A DNA stretch of 64,000 nucleotides from Hormiphora californensis (lineage: Eukaryota > Ctenophora > Tentaculata > Cydippida > Pleurobrachiidae): the NCBI GenBank assembly GCA_020137815.1, contig CM035354.1, positions 682,001 to 746,000 of the forward strand, read 5' to 3'. The notes below the pieces were generated by a model. It worked only from the letters and a program-made list of their open reading frames with translations, searched no databases and was not told the DNA's origin. Shown piece by piece: positions 43,130 to 54,796 of the stretch (position 1 is its first letter; every line of letters starts with the position of its first letter). Both the position numbers and the translations under genes were made by a program.

Positions 43130-43905
43130 CTATCTTCGGATGGTACCTGGACTCATCATATTGGCGATATCGTAAGGAGAGCTAACATGATAGGTCACCA
43201 GAAGTACTACTAACCTTGTACAAGGCGTTAGTCCGGCCCATACTAGAATACTGTTGCCTGGTGTGGTATCCAACGAAAATCGGGGATATTCAAATGGTGG
43301 AAAACGTTCAACGGGCGTTCACTCGGAAGATCCAAGGGATGAAGAATCTGGACTACTGGCAGAGGCTAGAGGCGCTTGACCTTATTTCCCTCCAGAGAAG
43401 ACGCCAGAGATATGAGTTAATCCACGTTTGGAAGATCTATAAGGGACTTGTTCCCAATTGTGTTGAGATGGAGTTCCAGACGGGTCGGTTGGGAGTACAG
43501 GCGAAAACCCAGAAATATCCTTACTGGGCAGAATCCAAACGGGCAAACCAACTGTATAACTCTTTCGGCTTCAGGGCACCTCGGTTATGGAATAAACTCC
43601 CTCGAGAGGTTACTCTTTCAGAAACACTTCCTGGGTTCAAGGCAAACCTTGGTGCGTTCATGAAGGAATTATATGACAGACCACCGGTGCGTGGCTATAG
43701 GACGGTCCCTAATGAGTTTCGAGAGGCAGAAAGGAAGAGCGTTGTGTGAAGCTGTATATGTTGTTTGCTGCTGACGCTGTTTATGTCTGAGTAGGGACTT
43801 GTAAATAGACTAGTTGACAAAGGAGGACCCACGAGATGGGAATTTCTGCACTGTATGTTGTAGGGCGACGTTAAAATCTGGGTGCCTTGTCACGCGCAAA
43901 ACCAG
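43130..43905 (+). mobile_element. LINE ORF2 C-terminal fragment, 5' truncated
   Basis: An open frame of 177 codons (43216-43749) reads ALVRPILEYCCLVWYP, VENVQRAFTRKIQGM, YWQRLEALDLISLQRRR and FGFRAPRLWNKLPREV. This is the conserved region after the RT domain in CR1/Jockey-group LINEs. The frame continues upstream out of phase as GTWTHHIGDIVRRANMIG from about 43145. It is on the opposite strand to the neighbouring LINE fragment, so the two are separate insertions. The unbroken frame suggests a fairly young copy. The 3' end near 43862-43905 includes GGGCGACGTTAAAATCTGGG, whose inverse lies near 45283-45330. Confidence 0.9.
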
Positions 43906-44299
43906 AATTTACGCCGCGCGAACGCGCGCACGGTTTTTTTCGATTTCAGAAAATCACAGCTGGAAAGAGTTTGACTTTTTGAAACTTTTTTTCCAAAAGT
44001 TCCCAAAGTGAGAGAAGAAAGTAAAAAGTGAAAAAACCTGTTGAAATGCCGACAAGAGGCCTTCAGAGTTACAATCAAGTACGATAACGATGGTTGCTGA
44101 TGGGGTAAAAAGAAATGTGGTTTGAATGTGATTTAAATACATCCTCAAAAGAATTAATTTGAGAGCTTTGTATTATATTAGAACTCCGATATCTTGAGTT
44201 CTTAATCAGATAAAGAGTTCAACTTAAATGCATTGGAAAGTACTAAGAATTCTCTTTCGAAAACACTCGTTACAAGTCCTCTCATTTTGCCAGGAACCA

Positions 44300-44933
44300 G
44301 AAGGTAGCAGAAGATGGGTTGGTGACGAGAGAAGAGAGAGAGCAAGAGCGATGAAGACGATGCGAGAGAGAGAGAGAGGAGAGGGCGCGAGAGAGAGAGA
44401 GACGCGAGATGAGAGATCGAGATCGATGAGAGAGTCGAGAGAGAGATCCTCTCTCTATATCTATTGCTCTCTATCTCTAGCGTCTATTCTCTCTGCTCTC
44501 TCGCTCTCTACTCTCGCTTCTCTCGCCTCTACGCTCTCTCTCTCTTTCTCTCTCTTCTCTCTCGCTCTCTCTATAATTCCCGACGTATGCGATACTGCTA
44601 AAAATCACGTATACCATTACCCTGTCGTTTGGAATTGGACTTGGAAGAGAGAGAGAAAGAGATAGTGATAAAATTGAGAAAAAGAGAGAGATAGATAATT
44701 AAGAAAAAAAGAGAGAGAGAGAAATTTGATAAAAAGAGAGAGAGTAACTAAATCGAGTTAAAAGTCAGGAAATCAAAAAGTTAACTATACACAGGGGACT
44801 CGAACCCGGTACCTCAAGATTTCTTCATATCCGCTTTAACCTGATGTGCCATTTCCACATTAAAATATCTGCAATCTAACACATTTATAACGTGTTATTT
44901 TGTTGAACTTGGCATGAGCGAAAGATATAGAGA

Positions 44934-45013
<80 letters not shown>

Positions 45014-45014
45014 T

Positions 45015-45096
<82 letters not shown>

Positions 45097-45110
45097 GAGA
45101 GAGAGTGTGT
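44300..45110. repeat. GA-rich microsatellite block
   Basis: Irregular GAGA/CTCT sequence spans about 44320-44580 and 44640-44760, and an almost pure (GA)n array spans about 44938-45096, followed by a short (GT)n. Between them at about 44791-44859 is a tRNA-like segment on the minus strand. No gene is supported here. Confidence 0.85.
44791..44859 (-). repeat. tRNA-like segment (SINE head or pseudo-tRNA)
   Basis: On the minus strand GGAAATGGCACATCAGGTTA and CCGGGTTCGAGTCCCC have the spacing of tRNA A and B boxes. The acceptor ends do not pair and the anticodon arm is weak. It resembles the tRNA-derived heads seen at 2.5, 2.9 and 6.9 kb without being identical. Confidence 0.4.
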
Positions 45111-45397
45111 GTGGGTGTGTGTGTGGGTGTGTATGTACTTTTGTGTGTACTTTGTGTGCAAGAATAGAAAGATAGCAGGCAAGATGGGCCGGGATCAGTG
45201 GTACACTCGGAACGACTTTACGTAACGTGCGGACGCCATTGCGATTCTTGGGGAGTCAGGAGATCTCGAGCGCGAGACTAGGAGAGCGCGCGAAAAAGCT
45301 TCGCGCGAGAAGGCACCCAGATTTTAACGCCGCCCTATGTTGTATTATTGTGTGTAATTTATTTGAACTTGAACTTGAACTTGGGGGCGCGCGAAAA

Positions 45398-45432
45398 ACT
45401 TTCCCACGCACCGTGGGAAAGTTTTTTCTCGA
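45398..45432. terminator. Near-perfect hairpin with GTGGGAAAG arms
   Basis: GAAAAACTTTCCCACG and CGTGGGAAAGTTTTTTC are inverted copies around a three-base loop. It lies in GC-rich repeat sequence beside GAACTTGAACTTG direct repeats, which resemble the short 3' tails of CR1-like LINEs. It is labelled terminator only as the closest class; I see no transcript it would end, and a transposon end is as likely. Confidence 0.3.
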
Positions 45433-45539
45433 TTGTTTCGATCATATCTCTGGCTCCTGATAAGATAAAGACCTGATCTTGGTTGCATTGAAAAGGTCTT
45501 AAAATTATCTTTCCGATACTTTTGGAATCAAGTCTTAAG

Positions 45540-48350
45540 ATAAGAACATAAAAAGTTTAAGAGCCCCCCCCCATTCCCAAGAGCCACCACCTCCAAAAGA
45601 TACCACTTCAAGAGCGCCCAATCAAAAAAAGAGCCCCCCCACCCAAAAATCCCCCCGAGGGGGACACCAGCCAAAGAACCCACCAAAAACAACGCCGCGT
45701 GGTCTCTTTTGCCGTGGTTTTTCCCCCGGCTGGATCTTCTGGGTGGGGGGCTCTTGATGTGGTCGCTTTGAAATGGTGTCTTTGGAGGGGTGGGCCTTTG
45801 GTGTGGTCTTTTTGGGTTGGGTTAAGCTTCAGATTTGTGGTTCTCTTGTCGGGGTGTCTTTGGGGCTTTGAACCCCTTATTTTGGGGTTTCCTTATTGTT
45901 TAGAAATAATTTAGCAGCGCAAAAGGAATTAAAAAAAATAAATACAATTATAATTTTATATCCCGCTTTTGGGCCCATGCATTGTTGTGCGGGGGGACGC
46001 CGTTTAATCAGGGATTGAACAAAGCACCCACCACAACAAGCCCTTTTAAAGCGGTCTTATAGGATTTTAAAGATCCCAAAGGGGCCTTAAAAAAACCCTC
46101 GGCAGTCATTCGTATAATATTTAAAAATATGTAGAAAATAAAGGGGTTTAAAATATCAAATTAAAAAATGCGTAATTTTTAATTGATGATTAAGGGTTAG
46201 AAATTGGAAATTAAAATATTTTTGAAATTTAAAATTTAAATATTAGTAAATTAATATTAGAATTAACGTTGATTTAAAAAGTAAATTGCATAGTTTTTTA
46301 ATTTATTCAAAAAAAGGGTAGTGATCTAAAAAGGGGGAATACAAATAATTTGTTAATGGGAAAATAAATGTAACAGGGAAACCCTAAGGTAAAAATCAAA
46401 TCAAATTAATATCATTTCAAAAATTTTAAAAGAGTCAATTATTAATTAAAAAATTTAAAGACCCCACCCCCCTTACACTTTCTCATTAAAAAATTATGTA
46501 TGCTTTTAGGGGTGAAAAGGGAACGGTTCAGCAGTTCCAAAGCGGGGCTTATAAACTAAATAACAGTGTAATAAGAAAATATTTTCCAATTGGAAAAATT
46601 TGTTTTTAAATAGTCTTTCCCTCGGGTCTTCTAAAAAGGAAGGGTTTTTTTTCATGTGTTTTTTTAAAAAGTTTTTCGCCTCTAAATTGAAACGGGGTTT
46701 TAAAACAGTGACAGGTAAAAAGTGAAAAAAAGTTCCGAGTTTGAGGGGTCGTGATTTTTTTCCGCAGAGCCAAAAATGGGTGCCGCCTTTTAAAAGAAAC
46801 CCCCCCCCCAAAATTGGCCCAGGGCCCTTCTGTTTTTCTCCGCCCCATACGTTTTTTTGAGTTGATTTTGGTTTTTTCGTTCAAACCCCCCGGGAAAAAC
46901 CATCCCCCAAAAAAAAAAAATCATTTCCACGGCGGTTTGTTGTTTCTGGTTATACCGAAAATAAAAGGTTTTTTCTCCCCGTCGGGCGATGGGGTGGAAG
47001 CAGGATCTAGAAGATTTCTCACCCCCGGAGGACTGCGGCCCCGTTTTGAGCCAGTCAGAGAGAGGCTTTTTTACCTTCTGCATAATTTTTACGGAACTCG
47101 TTTTTTCCTTTTGGGCGTTTTAAAACGGTTTGTGTAGCTAATCACATGGAACGGTGGCGGTCAAGTTCTTTCCCCACTTTCGTCTCCTCCCGATTCCCGT
47201 ACTAATAAACTCATCAAGGCGTGCATTGAAATTTTTAAAAAGTTCAAGGGCAAAAACGTTTTTCATGTGGGGCGCAATTATTCCTCTTTAAAAGTTTTTG
47301 AGAGAAGTCTAAAAAAAGGTGTTTAATCTTTTATAAACGTACCCCAAACCTACAGGGTCATTTTTTTCTCAGGAAATGTTTGAAAAATTTTTTAGCTATT
47401 GTTACCATAGGGTTCAAAATTCATCTCTTCCAGGGGTTCCCGCTTTCCAATTCATGTCCCGAAACATATCTTACTATTTTATCAATCGTTATTGTAGGGT
47501 TATCGCCCTCGTTGGTTCGTTCCCCACTCCCTAGGGGCTCACCTCAAATTAATTTTTTTTAAAGTAGTGTTAAAAACACAAACCATATAATTGCTATAAA
47601 AGGTTATGATCTAATAATGGCCTATGGAAAATTTAAAGAAGTGGTAAAAATTAAAGATACGGGGGTTAAAAAAATAAAAAAGCAAGACCGAGGTCAGTCA
47701 ATGGTTAAAATACAAAGGAATAAATTAATTTAAATGGGTTTGGGGGGCGCCCCCGTTCACATTATAAAATCGGACTTTATGCCTTTTTACAAAGTAAAAA
47801 GGATCCCGGGGGAATGCCTTCGGCATTCACCCGGGCCGGGAAAGAATTGGCAAACCGCAAACGATGAAAAATGTTTTTTTATTTTTTTTGAAAAAAGTCT
47901 CAAATTTTGTGCATGTGACTTTTTGAAATTTTTCGAAAATTTGGCCGGCAAGGAACAAAATAAAAGCAGGTTTACAAAATTTAAAAACGCGCCTATATTT
48001 GTTCGCCGCCCGTACGTTTTCTGTAATTTTACTTATCAAAAAGCCCGGCCTGATATGACTTTTTTGTTTCTTTCTTTTTAAACTTTTTTAACTTAAATTT
48101 TCCCCCTCCTTGGATCATCGAGGGGTTGTTTTTTTTTTTATCGAAATGAACGATGATGAGGATCTCTACTGCAACCCCCAACAAAACATGTTTCTGCAGA
48201 AAAAAATGGGCGAAAAAAACACAACCCCCCCCCCTTAAGGTGTGGCAAACGGCCCTAACACCCCCGAAAAAAACCTGCAACAAAGCCAATTTAAAAGGGA
48301 AAAAATCCAACCCCAAAAAGAGAGAATCAACCTTCAAAGGGGTGTTGGAA
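45540..48350. other. Second homopolymer-inflated block
   Basis: The character is the same as at 34.95-37.48 kb, with runs of C, G, A and T stretched throughout and no readable splice sites. A TTTATATCCCGCT string near 45955 and hairpin repeats near 47780-47845 are still recognisable. No gene can be supported, although a minus- or plus-strand exon of the neighbouring unknown gene could be buried here. Confidence 0.7.
47778..47843. repeat. Double-hairpin repeat, copy 1
   Basis: Two adjacent palindromes lie here: CCTTTTTACAAAGTAAAAAGG, then GAATGCCTTCGGCATTC inside a CCCGGG context. The same pair occurs inverted at 52158-52222, and both are followed by related flanks (ATAAAGTCCGATTTT here and near 43100). 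This marks a dispersed element family. Confidence 0.75.
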
Positions 48351-48359
48351 CCACAAAAT

Positions 48360-49660
48360 GAGAAGGTTACACGCCCAAAAAAAAGGAACCCCCCCCCTGT
48401 GCACCCGCCTTCCCCAAGATTCAGATTCAAATATCACCGACTTCAGAGCCATGCTTCGGCCTGTTCCCCCTCGCCCCTTAAAACTGAAAGGGGGGAAAAA
48501 GGTACTGGCTAAAAAAGTCCAAACCACAGTCCCGCACAACCCCCGCCCCCTCGGCCTCCATCAATGGGAAATAGATCAGAAGTATGTCACGAACAGAAAC
48601 CTCCAGCACCAGCCCCTTCAGTTTTCTCACCCCCAGTACCCAAACGGACCTCTGTGCTCTCAAATTCTTCTAGCCGGCTCCCCAAGCATTTCTCCCTCCC
48701 AAGACCCATTGCAGCACCGGGAAGAATCACCACCATGCGTAGGGTTGCCTACTAGACCAATTCCACCTAGGAGACCTTTAAAACCTCTCAGAGCCAAGGC
48801 CAAGGATTCCAGTAGATACATTCCCCCGAGAGGAGGGTGGGCAGGATAACTCAGAATTAGCTGAGGATGATGAAATGTATTTGGAGAATGATTAGTCATC
48901 GGGAAACCCAAACCAGTAGGTTGAGGGTGGGTGACATCTTGCTATTGGATTCTTCTAACTACTTGGTCATTAAATGTTATCATGTTTCTAGGGCGCAGGT
49001 TGTCCGTTTCTTTTCAGTGATTTACTACAGCTCCAGAAGCACTAAGTGTTTCTGGAGCTGTACAAGTCTTGTAGATATTTGTCTGTATACACATTCGTTG
49101 GTATTCGATCCTTCAGCTCTCTCTAATCAGAAGAGAGAAAGAAGGGTCCGACGTACTACCATGAAACTTGCGCTCCACTAAATTCTCCCCTGATTTTCAG
49201 ATGAAGAGGAGTATAAGATGAGAAGACACATTTAGTCGCACCACACGGAACCTCGCGTACCTCAAGGAAATCCTAAACTCAACGTGTGGAAGCAAGAAAA
49301 TTGCACATGGTATGTCTTAGGTATGACTGTAGTAGACCAGTTTCAACCGCGCCTGACCGAGGACCAAAGTTTTTAAGTTCCCCATTTCCACAGGGGTCGT
49401 CTTGAACTGCATTGTTCGATGATATGTATTGCGTCCAGGAAGAGGACTTCTGAATTACCCAGTTAGCTCAAGAGTGATCTCCAACCTTCCTCCCCCTCCT
49501 CCCCAGACATCCCAACCTCCCCCCTTCCCTCCCCCGAGTGGTGACGATGATCTTGGCGAGTTTGAGGATATCTATGAGGACCCTCCAGAGTTTGAAAGCA
49601 GCGCCCAACCACCTTCATTCCAAACAACCCTCAACCCATTCAATCTGCACCCCCCCGCAC
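48360..49660 (+). CDS. Proline-rich, acidic coding stretch of unknown identity
   Basis: I do not recognise this gene. Plus-strand sequence from about 48400 to 48890 encodes proline-rich peptides such as DFRAMLRPVPPRPLKLKGG and PPAPAPSVFSPPVPKRTS in alternating frames, with DNSELAEDDEMYLEND near its end. A TTTTCAG acceptor near 49200 precedes DEEEYK, and 49429-49660 is open for GRGLLNYPVSSRVISNLPPP and GEFEDIYEDPPEFESS. PPxPPR-type SH3 ligands and EDIYEDP-type tyrosine motifs suggest an adaptor protein of the SH2/SH3 kind. That is only a compositional guess. Frame shifts and the preceding corrupted block prevent a model. Confidence 0.4.
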
Positions 49661-49679
49661 AACCCCCATCTCTTCTCTC

Positions 49680-49695
49680 ACTCTCTCTCCTCTCC

Positions 49696-49729
<34 letters not shown>

Positions 49730-50075
49730 ACTTTTCTCTCCCCCATCCCAAACTCTCACGGTTTTCCACGAAAAGGAAAAAAAGAGAAAGGGGAAAAAAG
49801 TCAGAAAAGGGGCAAAAAAGGGGGGGGGAAAACCAAAAAGGAGGGTAAAGAGAAGGGAGAGGAGGAGAGGGGGAGGAGAAAAGAGAGGGAGGAGAGGAGG
49901 GAGAGAGAAAGGAGGGAGGGAAAAGGGGAGAGAGGGAGAGAAAAGGAAGAGAGAGAGAGGGAGAGAGAGAGAGAGAGAGAGAAGAGAGGGAGAGTGAGCG
50001 AGAAAATGAGAGGGAGAGTGAGCGAGAAAAAGATAGGTAGATAGAGAGAGATAGAGAGAGAAAGAAAGTTAGTTA
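49680..50075. repeat. CT-rich then GA-rich low-complexity tract
   Basis: CT repeats near 49680-49740 are followed by purine-rich sequence to about 50075 (GGAGAGAGGG, GAGAGAGAGA and variants). It probably lies in an intron or flank of the preceding proline-rich gene. Translations of it are artefacts. Confidence 0.8.
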
Positions 50076-50221
50076 ACGAGAGGTGAAGCCATGCAGGTAT
50101 GTTTTACCAATATATAACAGAAGGGGATGGAAAATTCTAAATCAGATTACACACAAGTACAATCGTTCTTGTATTGTGTGCAGTAGCGAGTATGATAATA
50201 TGGAATAGAGGTTATGCCACT

Positions 50222-50520
50222 CTGAAATCAAGCTGCCACGGGCCAAAACGAAGCTGTCACGGGCCAAAACGAAGCTGCCACGGGCCAAAACGAAGCTACC
50301 ACGGGCCAAAACGAAGCTGCCACGGGCCAAAACGAAGCGCCAGGGGGCCAAAACAAAAGGCCGGCCAAAACGAATCCCAGGGCCAAAAACGAAGCTGAAG
50401 GGGCCAAAACAAGTGGCCCGGGCCAAAAGGAAGCTGCCACGGGCCAAAAGGAAGCTGCCACGGGCCAAAACGAAGCGTGGGGGCCAAAAACAAGCGCCAC
50501 GGGCCAAAACGAAGGCCCAG
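50222..50520. repeat. Minisatellite, 21-bp unit GCCACGGGCCAAAACGAAGCT
   Basis: About fourteen units follow each other. The first six are nearly identical, and units after about 50335 lose bases or gain runs (CAGGGGGCC, GGCCCGGGCC). The decay coincides with homopolymer stretching, so part of the variation may be consensus error. It lies just downstream of the minus-strand RRM exon, probably in its intron. Confidence 0.9.
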
Positions 50521-50701
50521 CCCCAAATAATTTCCCCAGGCGAAAAAAATTTAGTGCGGATAATATGGGGCCTTGGCATTGTGATTATGCAGCCCCCATA
50601 AAACAAAACCCGCGGGCTTTGGGCCGACCCTTTTCCCGGAGCGGGGGAAAAAACTGTGGTAGGCCTTGGCCTAAAAAAACAACCGAGATCACCCCACTCA
50701 C

Positions 50702-50825
50702 CTCTTGATACTCCAGTTGCACGGTCCTTCAATATCACAATTTCATAGATGTCTCCATACTTCTCAAAGATTGGTTTAATTTGATTTCTTCAACGTTTAG
50801 GTTCGCCCGATGAAAGTTTGAGGGC
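50702..50825 (-). CDS. Orphan RRM exon resembling CELF RRM1
   Basis: The minus strand reads IKPIFEKYGDIYEI then VILKDRATGVSRG up to a GTGAGT donor at 50701. This matches the first half of CELF-type RRM1 ([21 protein letters not shown]). The N-terminal part, about 50790-50825, is readable as LFIG-like only across frame breaks, and the acceptor is not clear. The next exon of an RRM1 is not found downstream on this strand. It is on the opposite strand to the CELF RRM3 exons 20 kb away, so it is either a different gene or a piece of that CELF gene moved by misassembly or inversion. Confidence 0.6.
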
Positions 50826-50879
50826 TTGGTTTCCCTTTGTGCGGAATCTTTTTCTGGTTAAGTGGTGCCCGGGCGAAAT

Positions 50880-51780
50880 TAGAGCGTGTTAGAGTAGCAT
50901 GGATGTATAAAGGAGTGACCATCAGTGAAATGAATGATAGAAGATTCTTTTACTAGAAGAGCGATAGAAAAATGATAGAAAAATGATAGAAGAATTAAAT
51001 AAGAGTGGTAGAAGAGAGATAGAAGAGTGATGAAAGAACGATAGGTAAGTGATATAAAAAAGATAGAAGAACGATAGAAACCTGGATGTTTGAGCACTCT
51101 TGGGGCGAGCTGATTGCCATATCTCGGAACAGGGATGCAATTTTGGTATCGGTTTGATGAATCGTCAAATAAAGCTGATCAATGATAGTGTTTTACTGCT
51201 GCAGATGATAAATCGTCGTTCTGTCTATATTAAATTCTATAATTGCATACCCCTAAAGTGTTATTCAATTATTAAAATATTCAATGAAGAGATAAACTAA
51301 ACACGATAATAACACTAAACACACAACTAAATTACAGATTAAGTCACATCTTGTGCTGTATGAACAATACAAGTCACATCATGAATTATAAAAACTGTCA
51401 TAAAAGTTATAGAGAACTACGAAGAGATCATATCCCTATGATATCGCGATACTTAGGTTAATAATTACTTTTCACTGTTATAGCAGCTTGAAACAGCGAC
51501 TGAACTCAGAGAACAAGAGCGAGAGAGAAAGAGAGAGAGAAAGCAAGAGAGAAATGAAGAGAAAGATCAGAGAGAGCATATTTTTCAGTTAAAACTGACA
51601 TCTCCCAACTGCGAGATATGAGAGAGAGGCAAGGTTCTCAAGTTGTCACTTGTTATCAAGCAAGGGCAACTACAATGGGTTATTTGTCCTCTGCAACTGC
51701 ATCAGTAGGGCTCAACAAGGAACCTTGAGTGCACTGGATCTCTGTTATTATTGCACGCTGAAAGAGAGAGAGAGAGGGGG

Positions 51781-51864
<84 letters not shown>

Positions 51865-52150
51865 GCACGGATTTGAGACGTGCAACCAATGTGAAAAAGA
51901 GAGAAATGATGGAGGGATGCGCATCCGTTTTGCACTAGAGAAACATCCAAAATAAACAATGTAGTTTCCGGTACCACCCGATGAGTTGGCTAACCAGCTT
52001 CCGAGAGGGTCGCGACAGGTGCTTCATGTGCAGTTATCTTCCAGCAAGAAGATCTTCTGTAAACAAGGAAACACCCCCATCCCAAAAACTTGAAAGCTGC
52101 AAGCGCCCTTTAGGTTGACCGCTGCAAAGATTTCTCAAATACCCTGCACC
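50880..52150. other. Repeat-rich spacer, no gene seen
   Basis: GATAGAAGA-type units repeat at about 50935-51075. AT-rich sequence without exons follows to 51500. A GA-rich stretch lies at 51515-51630 and a near-pure (GA)n array at about 51763-51861. The rest is unassigned. No splice sites with coding context were found. Confidence 0.6.
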
Positions 52151-54200
52151 CATTTATTTCCCTGCCCGGGTGAATGCCGAAGGCATTCACCCGGATGCCT
52201 TTTTACTTTGTAAAAAGGCATAGCAGGGTTAGAATTCGAAAACGACATTTTGGTATACTAACTAATCGGTAGAGGGACCATTTTGGTCACACTTTCGTTG
52301 CGACGGGCAACCTCGCGGCGCGCGCGATCTGACACTTGCGGAGTAACATGCGCGCGCACAAACAATTGAAATTTTATGAGGGGCGCGCGGCTATAAACTG
52401 TAACGCGCGGCAAAATTTGTTTTATATCGGCCGCACGTTTTGATTCGTGAAAATTATGGAGAAATTGAAAAATCTGTTCTGCGTTTTGTTCAAAAATTCG
52501 AAAAATCCCCATTTTGCGGACAGCTTACTCGTTGGGCGAGTTGAATGGCAAATCGAAGAGGGCAGGGAAACGTAGCATTATGGATACATAATGCAAATAA
52601 TTCTTGTTGAAACTTCCAAAGCATAATGTCAAATTTTTTGCACGTGATAATCGAGATCGCCGCGTGACCTCTCTGAATGTGCGGTGCTAAGTTTTTCATT
52701 TCAGAGAATCACTTCATTTCAACTAAAACTACCGAGTCTAGTTTTTCACAACCGTCAACTGAAGATAACATGGTCAGGGATTGCGACCCTATTTTACCGC
52801 CTCCCGCACGGCGAAACACTTTACTAATGTAAAGGAGGGTTAAAACACAACAAGTCGGAGATCAGTCCAGCTGGATCCAGAGTACTTATTTTACCTTCAA
52901 AGGAACATCCGAACATATTTACAATAAACGAATCATTAGCTGTCCGCAGCCAGCTGTATAATACGATACCCAGGTTTACGGGAATGCTTTTGTCCCGTAC
53001 CAACTTGTCCCACAACGGTGGATGCTGCAGCAGCTGTAAATGGCATCCCTTACCAGTTGGGGGATATATCATGCACACACTTTTTGGCAGTAGATCTCGT
53101 CTCGCGTGGTGCAGTTATTATCATCTTCCAGCTGGGACGTTTCTGGGGGATCGCCCGGAGGTGCAAAGGGGGCTGATAACTAAAAAGCTTTATTTTTTAA
53201 ATAAATTCGACTGATCATTCCATGAACAGTGAACACATAAGCACACTCAACAGTCAACACTGGCCTAGTAGGCGGGAACGGGGCGACCGGCGATCAGGAA
53301 TAATCTACACTTGAACACAGCAAGAATTACATTGATCTAATTAATTATATTCTTGATTATTTTGTTCACAGTGTTCCATCGCTTTGTCCCAAGTACAGAG
53401 AATATGTTTTCGAATAGGCTGGCAGACACCGACCGCGGTCATAATTTATAGTAGAATCGAGGTTCGAGTAACTCGCTTCCAACCCATTCAATGTTTAGAT
53501 GGGCGAACTGAGCTGGAAGCTTATTAATGAACATATGTCTAGCATTATAAGGCCTCATTTTGCTTCTTTATAGGTGTCCGAGCTAATAAAAGGTCAGAAT
53601 TTCGACTCAAAATAGCTCAAAAGGGTAGTTTTCGGGGGACTGAGCGGTGACCATGAAAACCTCGAAGCCCCAAGTAAGGAAATTACTTATCGAGACTTTC
53701 TAAAAGGCATTTTAACGTTGAAACCTCGCATTAAACGTTCACTGAAAAGTTCGACAAAACAAACCCGTCCTGAAAATCACAGAATTTTGCAGATGCGATG
53801 ACAAATAATTAATTCAAATTTTCGCAAGCGCCGCTTTACATGTAACGCGCGATATTTTCCTTTTTTTAGTCCTTTGCGGCGAAGGGACGCGCGCGTTCAG
53901 ATTCGAAATTGAAAGTTTGAAAAAAAAATGTCTTTTTTGTCGTTTGAAAAGCGCTGCCTTATCCCGCGCTGCCAGCAACGTTTGCCAATTTTGTCGTTGA
54001 AAGTTCGCGTTTTTTTCGCAAATTTGTTCAGTATGCGCTGTCATGCCACCTACAGGGCCCATTGGCCATTGACCATTCTTATGCATTGTAGGCCAAAGAC
54101 AGGCCTGATCCTAAGGCGTAAGGGAGTGAACCCCAAGTAGTTCTGGCGGGGAGAAAAATAAGAGATCACTGAAAATTCCGAAACGGAGAGGATAATTTGT
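52150..54200. repeat. GC-rich repeat block with double hairpin, copy 2
   Basis: At 52158-52222 the palindromes CGGGTGAATGCCGAAGGCAT with TCACCCG and TGCCTTTTTACTTTGTAAAA with AGGCA lie side by side. After them AGCAGGGTTAGAATTCGAAA and onward repeats, inverted, the sequence near 42900-43100. Further copies of short strings recur: AACAAGAATTATTTGCATTA-like near 52590, and CGCTGCCTTATCCCGCGCTG near 53955 that matches the 15-bp repeat near 40540. Runs of GCGCGC occur near 52310-52440 and 53820-53900. I see no coding sequence. Confidence 0.6.
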
Positions 54201-54445
54201 GCTTCGAACGATGGCTGAAAAGTCAAAAGTTAAATCCATTATCCAGCCTGAGTTTATTAGGAATATTTATATTTAACAATTGTTAATTTTAATACGCCCT
54301 ACAGAATTGACGCACTCTTCCAAGTTTACAATTCAATTGGCCTGCCATTGTAATTCATACAAAGTTTGAAATTGTCTTTCTCCTAGCAAAGTGAAACAAT
54401 GTAATTTAATTTCAATTTCATCTAAATATTCTTTTCATCCCAACT

Positions 54446-54756
54446 TCATCCAATTTCACCCGATTTCACTCCGCCCTCTTCCTCCGGTTCCATGTCCATT
54501 GTCCCATAGTTTGGTGCGGTCTCAACGGGGGCAAAGTTAACCCTTGCATCTAGCAGTAGTGTCCCCCTTGTCTCACTCTTCAACCCCAGGGTTGTCAGAG
54601 AGGCGACTGCCATAACCGCACAATAAGTGTAGATGGTGAGTTTCAGGCTAATTGTATCGAGATAGAGGGTAGCAAAAACTCCAACTGCTGCACCCAGTTT
54701 GCTGAAACAATTAAAAGTGTAAGCGTTGCCATAAAAGGGCACAATATTAACTTGAC

Positions 54757-54796
<40 letters not shown>

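Noticed and set aside
44895-45225. Open frames of about 100 codons in the GA/CT arrays (also near 30600-30830 and 51650-51980)
   Set aside because: They are pure dinucleotide repeats translated as Ser-Leu or Arg-Glu. Repeats of this kind stay open by chance.
47140-47240. GTVAVKFF-like peptide suggesting a protein-kinase lysine motif
   Set aside because: A single short motif in homopolymer-distorted sequence with no neighbouring kinase motifs is not enough.
50222-50520. Possible CRISPR-like or protein-repeat array (21-bp units, open frames on both strands)
   Set aside because: There are no spacers between units, and the frames are open only because the unit length is a multiple of three and lacks stops.
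53814-54086. 90-codon minus-strand frame in GC-rich repeat sequence
   Set aside because: It overlaps a dispersed repeat with GCGCGC strings and shows no known domain or splice structure.
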